Part shown: piece after piece, positions 1 through 7,862 of the stretch
Position numbering within the stretch: position 1 is the stretch's first letter
How the letters are laid out: every line of letters begins with the position of its first letter
NCBI GenBank assembly: GCA_964588495.1
Contig: CAZPPS010000003.1
Span: 62,001 to 126,000 of the forward strand
DNA length: 64,000 nt
Direction: 5' to 3'
From: CAVPKN01 sp964588495
GTDB lineage: Bacteria; Chlamydiota; Chlamydiia; Chlamydiales; JAAKFR01
Notes under the pieces: model-generated
Told to the model about the DNA's origin: nothing
Seen by the model: the letters and a program-made list of their open reading frames with translations, nothing else
The model's database searches: none
Position numbers and translations under genes: made by a program

Positions 1-819
1 GATCGTGAAAAATTGGCCCACGCGCTCGGTGCTTTGTCTGAAGAAGATCCTACTTTCCGCGTCAGCACAAACGAAGAGACAGGACAAACGATTATTTCTG
101 GAATGGGTGAGCTTCACCTCGACATTCTCCGCGACCGGATGATCCGTGAATTTAAAGTTGAGGCAAATGTGGGTAAACCACAGGTTTCTTACAAAGAAAC
201 CATTACAATGCCCGGCTCTTCCGCCACTAAATATGTCAAGCAATCAGGGGGCCGTGGACAATACGCGCACGTCAACCTGGAAATTGAACCCAATGAGCCC
301 GGCAAAGGGAATGAAGTTGTCAGCAAAATCGTCGGCGGCGTTATTCCAAGAGAATATATTCCTGCGGTAATCAAAGGGATTGAAGAAGGTTTATCAACTG
401 GTGTACTTGCCGGCTACAACCTCGTCGATGTGAAAGTATTCATTGTATTTGGATCGTATCACGAAGTTGACTCTAACGAGATGGCCTTTAAGATCTGCGG
501 ATCGATGGCCCTCAAAGAGGCGGCTAAAAAAGCGAAGCCTGTGATCTTAGAACCGATCATGAAAGTTGATGTGATCACTCCTGAAGATCACCTTGGTGAT
601 GTTATCGGTGACTTGAACAAGCGCCGTGGAAAGATCCTAGGCCAGGAATCCCAGAGAGGCGGAATCACTAAAGTACAGGCAGAGGTTCCTTTGAGCGAAA
701 TGTTTGGATACACAACTACTTTGAGATCCATCAGCTCAGGACGTGCAACCTCAACAATGGAACCTGCGTTTTTCGCAAAAGTTCCGCAAAAGATTCAAGA
801 TGAAATTGTGAAGAAGTGA
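1..819 (+). CDS. fusA: Elongation factor G, C-terminal part (runs in from the left edge)
   Basis: EF-G is the GTPase that moves tRNA and mRNA through the ribosome. Only the last 272 residues are present; the frame is open from base 1, so the gene starts before the window and the G domain is missing. The stretch holds the domain III motif GMGELHLDILRDRM, the domain IV segment GRGQYAHV and the domain V core around GDVIGDLNKRRG, all typical of bacterial EF-G. The stop at 817-819 is followed 10 bases later by rpsJ. The pairing fusA-rpsJ is the chlamydial arrangement; in enterobacteria rpsJ opens the S10 operon instead. No frameshift or odd residue was seen. Confidence 0.97.
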   Translation, partial: DREKLAHALGALSEEDPTFRVSTNEETGQTIISGMGELHLDILRDRMIREFKVEANVGKPQVSYKETITMPGSSATKYVKQSGGRGQYAHVNLEIEPNEPGKGNEVVSKIVGGVIPREYIPAVIKGIEEGLSTGVLAGYNLVDVKVFIVFGSYHEVDSNEMAFKICGSMALKEAAKKAKPVILEPIMKVDVITPEDHLGDVIGDLNKRRGKILGQESQRGGITKVQAEVPLSEMFGYTTTLRSISSGRATSTMEPAFFAKVPQKIQDEIVKK

Positions 820-829
820 GAAAAATTAT

Positions 830-1153
830 ATGACAACCAAGCAGCAAAAGCAAAAAATTCGCATTCGGCTTAAAGGTTTTGATCAACGGCAGCTTGATCG
901 ATCAACTGCTGATATTGTCGAAACGGCTAAAAGAACAGGTGCCCGCGTTGTAGGCCCCATTCCTTTGCCGACAAAGCGTGAAATTTATACCGTATTGCGC
1001 TCTCCTCACGTAGACCGCAAATCACGCGAGCAGTTTGAAATCCGTACTCATAAAAGACTCATCGACATTCTGGACCCTACTGGCAAGACAATTGATGCCC
1101 TCAAAACTCTTGCCCTTCCTGCCGGCGTTGACATTAAGATTAAAGCTGCTTAA
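830..1153 (+). CDS. rpsJ: 30S ribosomal protein S10
   Basis: Small-subunit protein S10, 107 residues, the usual length. The segments IRIRLKGFD, GPIPLPTKREIYTVLRSPHVD and EQFEIRTHKRLIDI are diagnostic of the family. It lies 10 bases after fusA and is surely co-transcribed with it. The start ATG sits just after GAGAAAAATTAT, a modest ribosome site. Downstream there is no clear terminator before a palindromic repeat (1169-1303), which may serve to end or stabilise the transcript. Confidence 0.98.
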   Translation: MTTKQQKQKIRIRLKGFDQRQLDRSTADIVETAKRTGARVVGPIPLPTKREIYTVLRSPHVDRKSREQFEIRTHKRLIDILDPTGKTIDALKTLALPAGVDIKIKAA

Positions 1154-1168
1154 GGCAGCGACAGTATT

Positions 1169-1303
1169 CCTGGAGTGCGGCGATTATTCGCCGCCCTTAA
1201 ATTGGCAATAAGCTACTTGGCAATTGAAGGGCAACCAAGCCCTCAAAGGGCATACAGTCCTTTTTGTCGATTAAAGGGCGGCGAATAATCGCCGCACTCC
1301 AGG
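1169..1303. repeat. Palindromic intergenic repeat, family A (GGAGTGCGGCG)
   Basis: The ends are inverted copies of CCTGGAGTGCGGCGATTATT followed by CGCCGCCCTTAA; the arms are about 32 bases and differ by one inserted A. Each arm also folds on itself (GGCGATTATTCGCC). A related element is at 63008-63176 and a single-arm copy at 14197-14229. It codes for nothing evident. It separates rpsJ from the reductase gene. Confidence 0.85.
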
Positions 1304-1329
1304 AAAGCTTGCCTGCCATAAATAATGTC

Positions 1330-2289
1330 ATGACTAAATCAACATTTCTAGCGACGATCAAAGACCGTTTTTGCCTCAATAGTGGCTCTGACAAAGAGAC
1401 CTGGCACCTTGTGCTCGATATTGAAGGCTCCGGGATCGAATACAAAGTGGGTGACTGCCTCGGGATCTATCCTACAAACGACCCGGCACTTGTTAGTCGC
1501 ATACTCGAAACTTTTAAGGCAAGCGGCTCTGAAACCATCATTGATCGGAAAGGAAATTCCCATCAGTTAGATTTCTTTTTGAGCAGTCAAGCAAACCTTC
1601 TCAGGCTCCCCTCTGACGTAGAAATGACACTTGAAGCCTTTTGTAAAAAGCTCGGTCCACAACTACCAAGATTTTATTCTGTAGCCTCATCGCAGCAAGT
1701 TGTTGGTAACGAAGTTCATCTGACTGTCGGTCTTATCGAAGGAACGTGCACGCAATACATCTGCAAAAGAGCCCCGCTCGGAGAACCTGTTCTTTCTGTT
1801 TTCCACCAACCTTCCCATCAATTCTCTTTGCCCCCTGAATCTTTTACAGCTCCCATTATTATGATCGGGCCAGGAACAGGGATTGCCCCGTTCCGCGGCT
1901 TTATGCAAGAAAGAATTGCCCAAAACGCTTCTGCAAAAAACTGGCTCTTTTTTGGTGAAAGACGTCAACAAACTGACTTTTACTACCAAACTTTCTGGCA
2001 GAAACTGGTCTCAGAGGAAAAACTGCAGCTCGACTGCGCATTTTCCCGCGATCAGCCTGAAAAAGTCTATGTCCAACACAAAATGTTGGAAAAAGGTGCC
2101 GAGCTTTTCCGCTGGATTCAAGAAGGAGCCTACCTTTTTGTCTGCGGCAACGCGGATAAGATGGCCAAAGATGTCGATAAAACTTTACATGCCATTATAG
2201 AGACAGAAGGTAAGTGTTCCCCTGAAGAAGCTAAAGCATTTATTAAAAGTCTTAAAAAAATAAATCGCTATCAACGGGATGTTTATTGA
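1330..2289 (+). CDS. Sulfite reductase flavoprotein-like FAD/NADPH oxidoreductase
   Basis: A 319-residue reductase of the CysJ/cytochrome P450 reductase type that would pass electrons from NADPH through FAD. Visible: the FAD-binding RFYSVASS near residue 120, the later FAD/pyrophosphate segment, the NADPH-site GPGTGIAPFRGFMQER near residue 180, FGERR, and the C-terminal RYQRDVY that closes CysJ proteins. The N-terminal flavodoxin (FMN) domain of full CysJ is absent, so it needs another acceptor. Chlamydia carries a similarly short cysJ in the same place after rpsJ. I start it at the ATG at 1330 because an upstream start at 1264 would lie inside the palindromic repeat. The physiological acceptor is unknown; no sulfite reductase hemoprotein is seen nearby. 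Confidence 0.85.
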   Translation: MTKSTFLATIKDRFCLNSGSDKETWHLVLDIEGSGIEYKVGDCLGIYPTNDPALVSRILETFKASGSETIIDRKGNSHQLDFFLSSQANLLRLPSDVEMTLEAFCKKLGPQLPRFYSVASSQQVVGNEVHLTVGLIEGTCTQYICKRAPLGEPVLSVFHQPSHQFSLPPESFTAPIIMIGPGTGIAPFRGFMQERIAQNASAKNWLFFGERRQQTDFYYQTFWQKLVSEEKLQLDCAFSRDQPEKVYVQHKMLEKGAELFRWIQEGAYLFVCGNADKMAKDVDKTLHAIIETEGKCSPEEAKAFIKSLKKINRYQRDVY

Positions 2290-2344
2290 TTTTAAAGCGT
2301 TAAATGCTTTATAAATTTAGGCACAGGAAGTTTGGTTTAGTAAT

Positions 2345-2461
2345 AACCTGAGATTCGGGTTATTATTCCTCATAATCAGCGGACACAATTTGTGAGCCAA
2401 AAAGGATGATTATGACTGCCAAAATCCTGAGGTTGAGGGAAAAAAACCCAGAACTAAGGTT
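2345..2461. repeat. Degenerate, shortened copy of the 166-bp palindromic element (family E)
   Basis: The left end reads AACCTGAGATTCGGGTTATT and the right end resembles CCCAGAACTAAGGTT, the same termini as the intact copies at 23891, 39445, 48811 and 58530. This copy is about 117 bp, with internal loss and substitutions. Its right end stops three bases before the brnQ start codon, so its AAGG is the only ribosome-binding candidate for that gene. Confidence 0.7.
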
Positions 2462-2464
2462 AAG

Positions 2465-3652
2465 ATGTCATCAAAAGCACAAAATACTGGAGTCATTGCA
2501 GCGGGCCTAGCCCTGTTTTCCATGTTTTTTGGAGCAGGCGATCTGATTTGGCCCCTGATTTTGGGCGGAGATACTGGCGACAAGAATTTCTATGCAATGC
2601 TGGGTCTTTTAATTACAGGAGTGAGCCTTCCCTTACTCGGCCTCTTAGCCATGATGCTTTTTGAAGGTGACTACCGCTCATTTTTTAGACAAACCGGACG
2701 CGTTCCTGGAATTATCCTCGTGTTCTTAATTCAGGCCATTTTAGGCCCCTTTGGTTCAACTCCCCGCCTGATCACTTTAGCGCACGCTACTTTGAAGCCC
2801 TATATGCCCGAATTTATCACTCTGGCAGTCTTCAGCGTCCTCGCAGGTATTCTCGTTTTTGGCTTTACCATGAAAAAAAGCCGAGTCATCGACATTATGG
2901 GCCTTGTTTTGTGTCCTGTGCTTCTTTTAGCTTTGGCGTCTATAGTTGTCCTTGGATTTTTAAATCCCCACACCCCTGTAAGTGTAGATCTGACCGACAA
3001 ACAGTCTTTTGTGCATGGCCTCCGTGTCGGTTATAATACTTTAGATATTATTGCCTCTTTCATTTTTGCCCCTCTGGTCCTTACCTATTTTTATTCCGAA
3101 GGTCAATGTAACAAAACTTCTGAAGGAAGACGGCAAATCTTTAAAAAAATGGTCAAATCGGCAGCCATTGCCGGTACACTCTTAGCTTTAATGTACATTG
3201 GCCTTACCTACCTGGCCTCTTTTTATACCCCAGTTTTGCCAAGCCATTCCCCAGAAGAGCGCTTGGCGATTATTTCTTTACATTTACTTGGCCCCGTAGG
3301 TGCCCTTTTCTCCTGTGCAGCAGTCTCCACAGCTTGTTTGACAACTGCCATCCCCATCACTTTGATTACTGGAGAATATATCCACAAAGACTTCATGCGT
3401 GGCAAAGGGAGCATCAATGTCGCCATTGGCATCTCCTTGGGACTTTCCATGATCGTCGCCAATATGGGCTTTATGGGGATCGCCAAAATGTTAGAGCCTA
3501 TCTTGCAAATGCTCTGCCCAGGCTTGATCATCCTTTGCATACTTAATATTTTACACAAACTCTACGAAATGCCCATGCGCAAATTGCCTGTTTTCGCAGC
3601 TTTTGCCATTTCTCTCATCGCCTATATCCTCCCGCCCTCAAATTTCTTTTAA
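2465..3652 (+). CDS. brnQ: Branched-chain amino acid carrier (LIVCS family)
   Basis: Inner-membrane secondary transporter for leucine, isoleucine and valine, 395 residues with about 12 hydrophobic segments. The N-terminal FSMFFGAGDLIWPLILG and the later GPFGSTPR are signatures of the BrnQ/LIVCS family, driven by sodium or proton symport. It fits an intracellular bacterium that takes amino acids from the host. The start ATG follows the end of a family E repeat, with AAGG about 4 bases upstream. The next gene follows after 12 bases and probably shares its transcript. Confidence 0.92.
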   Translation: MSSKAQNTGVIAAGLALFSMFFGAGDLIWPLILGGDTGDKNFYAMLGLLITGVSLPLLGLLAMMLFEGDYRSFFRQTGRVPGIILVFLIQAILGPFGSTPRLITLAHATLKPYMPEFITLAVFSVLAGILVFGFTMKKSRVIDIMGLVLCPVLLLALASIVVLGFLNPHTPVSVDLTDKQSFVHGLRVGYNTLDIIASFIFAPLVLTYFYSEGQCNKTSEGRRQIFKKMVKSAAIAGTLLALMYIGLTYLASFYTPVLPSHSPEERLAIISLHLLGPVGALFSCAAVSTACLTTAIPITLITGEYIHKDFMRGKGSINVAIGISLGLSMIVANMGFMGIAKMLEPILQMLCPGLIILCILNILHKLYEMPMRKLPVFAAFAISLIAYILPPSNFF

Positions 3653-3664
3653 TTTTTTAGGTTT

Positions 3665-4381
3665 ATGATTGATCCAATCCATTTTAATACAATCTCGCCT
3701 CCCCTTTTTTCAACCGAGCATGATTCGCATGTCATTGAAAACGTAGCACTTGCAATAATCAACAGAACGACCCATGCCTACCGACAAGGAAGCACAACCG
3801 CTAGCAGTAGCCCCGGATACCATAGTTTTTCATTTCGGGAAGGCCCCGATCACCCACAAGAACCTACAGGGCAGCGCTTCTATAGCTGCCTCATGGTCGA
3901 TGTACACCAGTTACAAGCCTCTGATGCTTTAGATTTTTTCTTGATTGATCTCAGTCAGATTCTCCAATCAAAGGGCTATACAATGGATGGTAAATTTGAT
4001 GTGCGCCTCGAAAAAGGTTGCATGGCAGGTCCTGAAAATAACTGGCATTTTGACGAATCTTTCGACACCGCCATTACAGTTTGTTTCAGCAGCAGAGAAA
4101 ACTGGAGCACGCGGATTCTTGATTTTAACAGAGTTCCCAAAATTAATCCCCAGGAGCTCAGAAAAAAGCTCACAGGGGTAGAGGGTTGGCTTTTTGAAAA
4201 ATCCCCAGCTTATATGCAATTCCAGCAAGAAGTAGAGTCCCTCTCAGAGCCTGCCCGCTTTGGGCATTGGTACGACGCTCTCACAACATTGCACCGCGCT
4301 CCCCTCTTAAGCGACCTAGGCTCCGACAGTCCCTCCCTGAACGACTTCCGCCTCTTCATCCGCTACCTCCGCTTCCAATAA
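3665..4381 (+). CDS. Unknown protein with HxD and HRxP motifs, possible 2OG-Fe(II) dioxygenase relative
   Basis: A soluble 238-residue protein without signal peptide or membrane segment. I do not recognise it with certainty. Around residues 126-130 it has NWHFD and near residue 210 LHRAP, with a beta-rich stretch between (AITVCFSS). The order H-x-D, then a distant H near an Arg, is how iron ligands are arranged in many 2-oxoglutarate-dependent oxygenases, including DUF1826-type proteins. That is a motif-level guess. It lies 12 bases after brnQ in the same direction, and its ribosome site is a weak AGGT. Its end faces ispF across a GC-rich palindrome. Confidence 0.7.
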   Translation: MIDPIHFNTISPPLFSTEHDSHVIENVALAIINRTTHAYRQGSTTASSSPGYHSFSFREGPDHPQEPTGQRFYSCLMVDVHQLQASDALDFFLIDLSQILQSKGYTMDGKFDVRLEKGCMAGPENNWHFDESFDTAITVCFSSRENWSTRILDFNRVPKINPQELRKKLTGVEGWLFEKSPAYMQFQQEVESLSEPARFGHWYDALTTLHRAPLLSDLGSDSPSLNDFRLFIRYLRFQ

Positions 4382-4398
4382 TTTTTTGAACAAATTTC

Positions 4399-4490
4399 CG
4401 TGCCCGTGCCTGTGCTTGCCCGTTCCCCCTGTCTTATATCACTGAGACATTTCGGGAAAGGGCGGGCACGGGCACAGGCACGGGCACGGG
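4399..4490. repeat. GC-rich hexamer-type palindrome (family G) between convergent genes
   Basis: The left arm CCGTGCCCGTGCCTGTGC and the right arm GCACAGGCACGGGCACGGG are inverted copies built of six-base units (CCCGTG), with GGGAAAGGG near the loop. It lies exactly between two genes that run toward each other and could act as a two-way transcription end. Related tracts are at 17302, 23859 and 33755. Confidence 0.8.
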
Positions 4491-4985
4491 TTATTCTTCC
4501 ATGGTTGTAATAATGCAGAAGCACTGCATCCCTCTCCCAAGACCGAAGTCGGTAAGCCCCTCGCCCGTTGTCGCTGTGATTCCCACTTGAGATAGATCCA
4601 GCTTCATGATCCTGGCAATATTTGCCCGCATAGCTGGGATTTTACCTGATAGTTTGGGTCTTAACGCCTCTAAAGTGATCGCCACATGAGTAATCCTTTG
4701 CTCTCCAAGTGTCTTCAGGGCTTCTTCCAGATAGATTTCGCTATCGGTGATCCCCTCCTTGAAGAAAAGCTCATCAGCAATCGCTCCAAGGACAATCACC
4801 CCCGTTAAAGAGGAGATGGCATTACAAAGGGCGTGCAAGATCACATCTCCATCAGAATTGGCTAAAAAGCCCGGGAAATCTTCGAAGATAACGCCCCCTA
4901 AGATCAGAGGTTTCGTCCCTTCTTGTATATAACGGTGGCTATCTTGTCCGATGCCCGTCCGTACAATCATTTTTTTGTGTGTCAT
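4491..4985 (-). CDS. ispF: 2-C-methyl-D-erythritol 2,4-cyclodiphosphate synthase
   Basis: Fifth enzyme of the MEP isoprenoid pathway; it cyclises CDP-ME 2-phosphate, releasing CMP. 164 residues, normal size. The metal-binding GQDSHR near residue 14, the SDGDVILHAL segment (usually SDADVLLHA) and ITATTGEGLTDFG near the C terminus mark the family. ispD for the same pathway is at 43309 in this window, and uppS, which uses its product, is at 16450. The gene converges with the unknown gene ending at 4381. The start could be the first or sixth codon (both Met). Confidence 0.92.
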   Translation of the reverse strand: MTHKKMIVRTGIGQDSHRYIQEGTKPLILGGVIFEDFPGFLANSDGDVILHALCNAISSLTGVIVLGAIADELFFKEGITDSEIYLEEALKTLGEQRITHVAITLEALRPKLSGKIPAMRANIARIMKLDLSQVGITATTGEGLTDFGLGRGMQCFCIITTMEE

Positions 4986-5005
4986 GACAAATAGGATAAT
5001 GGAGA

Positions 5006-5036
5006 CAAAAAAAAACCGCCAGAAATTCTGGCGGTT
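5006..5036 (-). terminator. Rho-independent terminator of the omcA-omcB transcript
   Basis: On the minus strand the arms AACCGCCAGAA and TTCTGGCGGTT (11 bp, one-base loop) are followed by about nine T residues. It lies 28 bases past the omcB stop. On the plus strand the stem is followed by a weaker T run, so it may also stop read-through the other way. Confidence 0.93.
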
Positions 5037-5063
5037 CTTTTGGTCTGAATCTTCTTAAGTCTG

Positions 5064-6839
5064 TTAATAGACTTGAGTCGCTTCAGTATCGGTAACAGGC
5101 TGTCCTAAGCCATCTGAGCTCAAAGTCGCTTCTGCACGGGCATGACCAGCAGATACGCCCTTAACAGAAACGCAGAATTCTACGGACTGTTGAGGAGCTA
5201 AGCGCTCGATAGGAGCAAACTTAACAGTTTGTCCATCGACTTGACCAGCAGTTGGTCCATTTGCGCACTGAGGCTGTAGCTCATTGGTGAAGTTAATCGC
5301 CAATTGTACATTCGTATCTTCAGCGCTTCCACGGTTTGTTACACAAACTTTGTAAACTGTTGTATCACCGATGCAGACAGGATCACATGTGTCTACCATA
5401 CACATATGGATAGCAGGCAATCCTTTCCAGCAAGTTGTAGCTTCTGCGCAGGCTGCGCACTTACCACAATCTGAGTTAACAGAAACAGTTACTTTGTTTG
5501 TCAAGCAACCTGGAACTTGTGAGCGGACAGTGACTGTGAAAGTCTGTGTCTCGCCTGGGCAAAACTCTGGGATATTCCATACAGCTTTGTTACAGCAAAC
5601 TTCAGCACCAGGAGCATTTACAATTGTTGTTCCTGGAGGAGCCACATCGTCAACACAGACGTTTCTCAAAACGAGATCGCCTGGGTTTGTAACTGTAATT
5701 GTGTAATCTACATTCTTACAGATATAGGCCCAATCGGGTCCTGTTTTTGTAACTTCAACACAAGGTTGATTAATGATTGTACTCCACTCTGCGCAGCACT
5801 TAGGGCCGCCGCAGTAGCTGACACATGCTGTGTTGGTAACGCAGCCACGTCCTGTAGCACACAAATCAATGCTAAGACGTCTAGACTGACCTGGGCACAA
5901 ATCTCCTAACTGGAATGTCAAAGATTTCTGGCCGCTTGCATGTGTTAAACCTTCAGGAATATTGTCAGTCACAGTTACATCGTAAGCAGTTCCTGTTCCG
6001 GAATTGCAAACTTCGATGTTGTAAACTGCTGGGCAATATAAGCAAACGCACTCAGGTCCCCATTTCTTAATGCAAAGAACTGGCTGAACGCAATTTGTTA
6101 CAGAGCAAAGTTGCGGGCAAGCGCAAATTGTAGCATTTGTTACGCAGCATCCTTCTTTCATAGGACGGACCCAAACACAAAGTCTTTGGCACTCGCCAGC
6201 TTTCATGTGTGGGAATTGCCACTTCAACGAACCACTCTCATCAGGCTTGACTGGTGGGTCGCTGCGGATGAATTCAGAATCACAAGGCAATGTCTGTTTG
6301 ACTGTAACTCCAGCACAATCTTGACGAGCTGTGATCAAAATCTGAATCGGATAAGGTGCGCCAACTGTTGCAAACTCAGGTGAGCTTTGTGACAGATCAA
6401 CTACGCAGCAGTCATCTGCACGTGTTGTGCGCAAGTTTCTATAGCAACGGTCTGAAAAACCGTGGACATTGTCACCACAGCTTCCAGTTCCGCAACCAGA
6501 TGCATTTCCGCCTGGAAATCCATTACCGCATGGAGCCGCTGAAGGATCGCATGGGAAGTATGGGTTTGTAGGACGGGCCATTGGAGCTGCAGGAGAAACT
6601 GCAGCAACTGGTAAACCCCGAGGGGCAGTATCGCACATAGGCGACGGTTGGCAAGGAACACAAGATGTTGCCGGACATACACTAACCGGGCAAGGTGCGA
6701 CGTCGCACGCAGGCGCACAGGTCGGCGGACATTGCACACCGCAGGGCGAGCGGTCACAGCAGTTGCGGTTGCAGCTTGCCATACAAAACATGCTCATTAA
6801 AAAGAGCGCTGCAAATACAGTTCGTAAAGGTCGGATCAT
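5064..6839 (-). CDS. omcB: 60-kDa cysteine-rich outer membrane complex protein OmcB
   Basis: The large cysteine-rich protein of the chlamydial outer membrane complex; it forms disulfide networks that stiffen the infectious form. 591 residues, very rich in Cys, close to the 550 or so of Chlamydia OmcB. After an N-terminal hydrophobic leader and a Cys/Pro-rich zone (residues 25-95), the body from about residue 145 is a series of DUF11-type beta repeats (YNIEVCNSGTGTAYDVTVTD, YTITVTNPGDL, YKVCVTNRGSAEDTNVQLAI). The leader ends MASCNRNCC, nearly the same as the LASCNRCC lipobox of the two upstream omcA-like proteins, so this OmcB may be lipid-anchored. It is last in the row omcA2-omcA1-omcB and is closed by a terminator. 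Late-stage control by Euo is known in Chlamydia; euo is at 25401 here. Confidence 0.96.
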   Translation of the reverse strand: MIRPLRTVFAALFLMSMFCMASCNRNCCDRSPCGVQCPPTCAPACDVAPCPVSVCPATSCVPCQPSPMCDTAPRGLPVAAVSPAAPMARPTNPYFPCDPSAAPCGNGFPGGNASGCGTGSCGDNVHGFSDRCYRNLRTTRADDCCVVDLSQSSPEFATVGAPYPIQILITARQDCAGVTVKQTLPCDSEFIRSDPPVKPDESGSLKWQFPHMKAGECQRLCVWVRPMKEGCCVTNATICACPQLCSVTNCVQPVLCIKKWGPECVCLYCPAVYNIEVCNSGTGTAYDVTVTDNIPEGLTHASGQKSLTFQLGDLCPGQSRRLSIDLCATGRGCVTNTACVSYCGGPKCCAEWSTIINQPCVEVTKTGPDWAYICKNVDYTITVTNPGDLVLRNVCVDDVAPPGTTIVNAPGAEVCCNKAVWNIPEFCPGETQTFTVTVRSQVPGCLTNKVTVSVNSDCGKCAACAEATTCWKGLPAIHMCMVDTCDPVCIGDTTVYKVCVTNRGSAEDTNVQLAINFTNELQPQCANGPTAGQVDGQTVKFAPIERLAPQQSVEFCVSVKGVSAGHARAEATLSSDGLGQPVTDTEATQVY

Positions 6840-6990
6840 AAGATCTCCTATAAATTATTAAAGAGTAACTTTTTCCCCACAACAGTGAGCCGGTAGAAAT
6901 GTTCGTTGGGAGCTTCAAGGCTCCAAGTTAGCTTTGAACTCTGAACACTTGCATCTGAATTCCTAGCCATCATCTACATTTTCCTTTTGC

Positions 6991-7025
6991 TATTCAGGCC
7001 TGAGGTAACCCTCAGGACCTGAATA
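6991..7025 (-). promoter_or_regulatory. Stable hairpin in the omcA-omcB intergenic spacer
   Basis: TATTCAGG-C-CTGAGG and CCTCAGGACCTGAATA form an almost perfect stem with a four-base loop in the 212-base gap between the omcA-like gene and omcB. No T run follows on the minus strand, so it does not look like an ordinary terminator. It could be a processing or attenuation point that sets the ratio of the two proteins. Confidence 0.6.
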
Positions 7026-7051
7026 CATTTCTACCTTGGTTTATCTACACC

Positions 7052-7399
7052 TTATTGGCAACGTGGAGGAGCACATCTCGAAGTTGGGCACTTAGGTGCT
7101 GGTGCACACTGAGGCTGGCAGCAAGGTGTGTAAACTGGGCAACCAGGTGTGCAAGATGGAGCTGGTGAGCATGGTCCACAGCTTGGAGCACAGCTTGGTC
7201 CGCATGGAGCTGGGTAGCAGCTCGGTGCGCAAGGTGTTGGGCAGCAGCTTGGTGCACAAGGTGTTGGGCAGCAGCTTGGTGCGCAATAGTTTTGGCCACA
7301 TGGACCGCAACCTTGGTCGCAACATCTGTTGCAGCTAGCTAGGCTGAGCATGCTTACAGCAAACAAGCCTGCGAAAAATACTTTAAGTGATTGTTTCAT
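7052..7399 (-). CDS. omcA: Small cysteine-rich outer membrane lipoprotein, OmcA-like copy 1
   Basis: A 115-residue lipoprotein of the kind that partners OmcB in the chlamydial outer membrane complex. It has a positively charged start (MKQSLK), a hydrophobic stretch and the lipobox LASC at about residues 20-23, so signal peptidase II would leave a lipidated Cys. The mature part is nearly a quarter Cys, with repeats of the type CAPSCCPTP. AAGGAGTTTCAA stands just before the ATG. A second copy lies directly upstream at 7561-7818 with the same leader, and omcB follows. It is longer than the Chlamydia OmcA (about 88 residues) because of extra CAPSCC repeats. Confidence 0.93.
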   Translation of the reverse strand: MKQSLKVFFAGLFAVSMLSLASCNRCCDQGCGPCGQNYCAPSCCPTPCAPSCCPTPCAPSCYPAPCGPSCAPSCGPCSPAPSCTPGCPVYTPCCQPQCAPAPKCPTSRCAPPRCQ

Positions 7400-7442
7400 T
7401 TGAAACTCCTTAGTTGATTAGAGCGAGTTAATTGTTTCTTCT

Positions 7443-7495
7443 CCCAATCTATGGGCGGCGCATCTTTAGGATGCAGATCATACGACTCTATTATC
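7443..7495 (-). promoter_or_regulatory. Promoter and two-hairpin leader of omcA copy 1
   Basis: On the minus strand GATAAT (7490-7495) is the probable -10; no good -35 is found at the usual distance. The leader then forms GCATC-loop-GATGC (7460-7474) and CCCAT-loop-TGGG (7443-7455). The same two hairpins, with changed loops, precede copy 2 at 7863-7895. Confidence 0.6.
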
Positions 7496-7560
7496 GAATG
7501 AAATAATTTAATCAGATCTTTTTTAGAACAATGACATTCCAAAATCGACTTCCTGCTAAA

Positions 7561-7818
7561 TTAGTAGCTACCGCAGCAGCCTGATGGTGCACAGCTTGGA
7601 GCACAGCTTGGTCCGCATGGAGCTGGGCAGCAGCTTGGAGCACAAGGTGTTGGGCAGCAGCTTGGAGCGCAGCAGCTTGGAGCGCAGCAGCCTGAACCGT
7701 AAGAACCGTAGTTACCGCAAGGACCGCATCCTTGATCGCAGCATCTGTTGCAGCTAGCGAGGCTAAGCATGCTTACAGCAAACAAAGCAGCGCAAAATAC
7801 TTTAAATGATTGTTTCAT
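7561..7818 (-). CDS. Small cysteine-rich outer membrane lipoprotein, OmcA-like copy 2
   Basis: An 85-residue paralogue of the gene at 7052: leader MKQSFK, a hydrophobic stretch, lipobox LASC, then CNRCCDQGCGPCG and CAPSCC repeats. Its size is near that of Chlamydia OmcA. I start it at 7818 because AAGGAG stands six bases upstream and the start aligns with copy 1; an upstream in-frame start would add 28 residues without a leader. Promoter, leader and gene all match copy 1, so the whole unit was duplicated in tandem. The two copies differ mainly by 30 residues of Cys/Pro repeats. Confidence 0.92.
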   Translation of the reverse strand: MKQSFKVFCAALFAVSMLSLASCNRCCDQGCGPCGNYGSYGSGCCAPSCCAPSCCPTPCAPSCCPAPCGPSCAPSCAPSGCCGSY

Positions 7819-7862
7819 ATGAAACTCCTTAGTTTGATTAGAGACTTGATTATTGTTTTTTT

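Noticed and set aside
5371..6861. Long open frames on the plus strand across omcB.
   Set aside because: They are shadows caused by the Cys/Pro-rich codon use of omcB; no start sites or conserved features.
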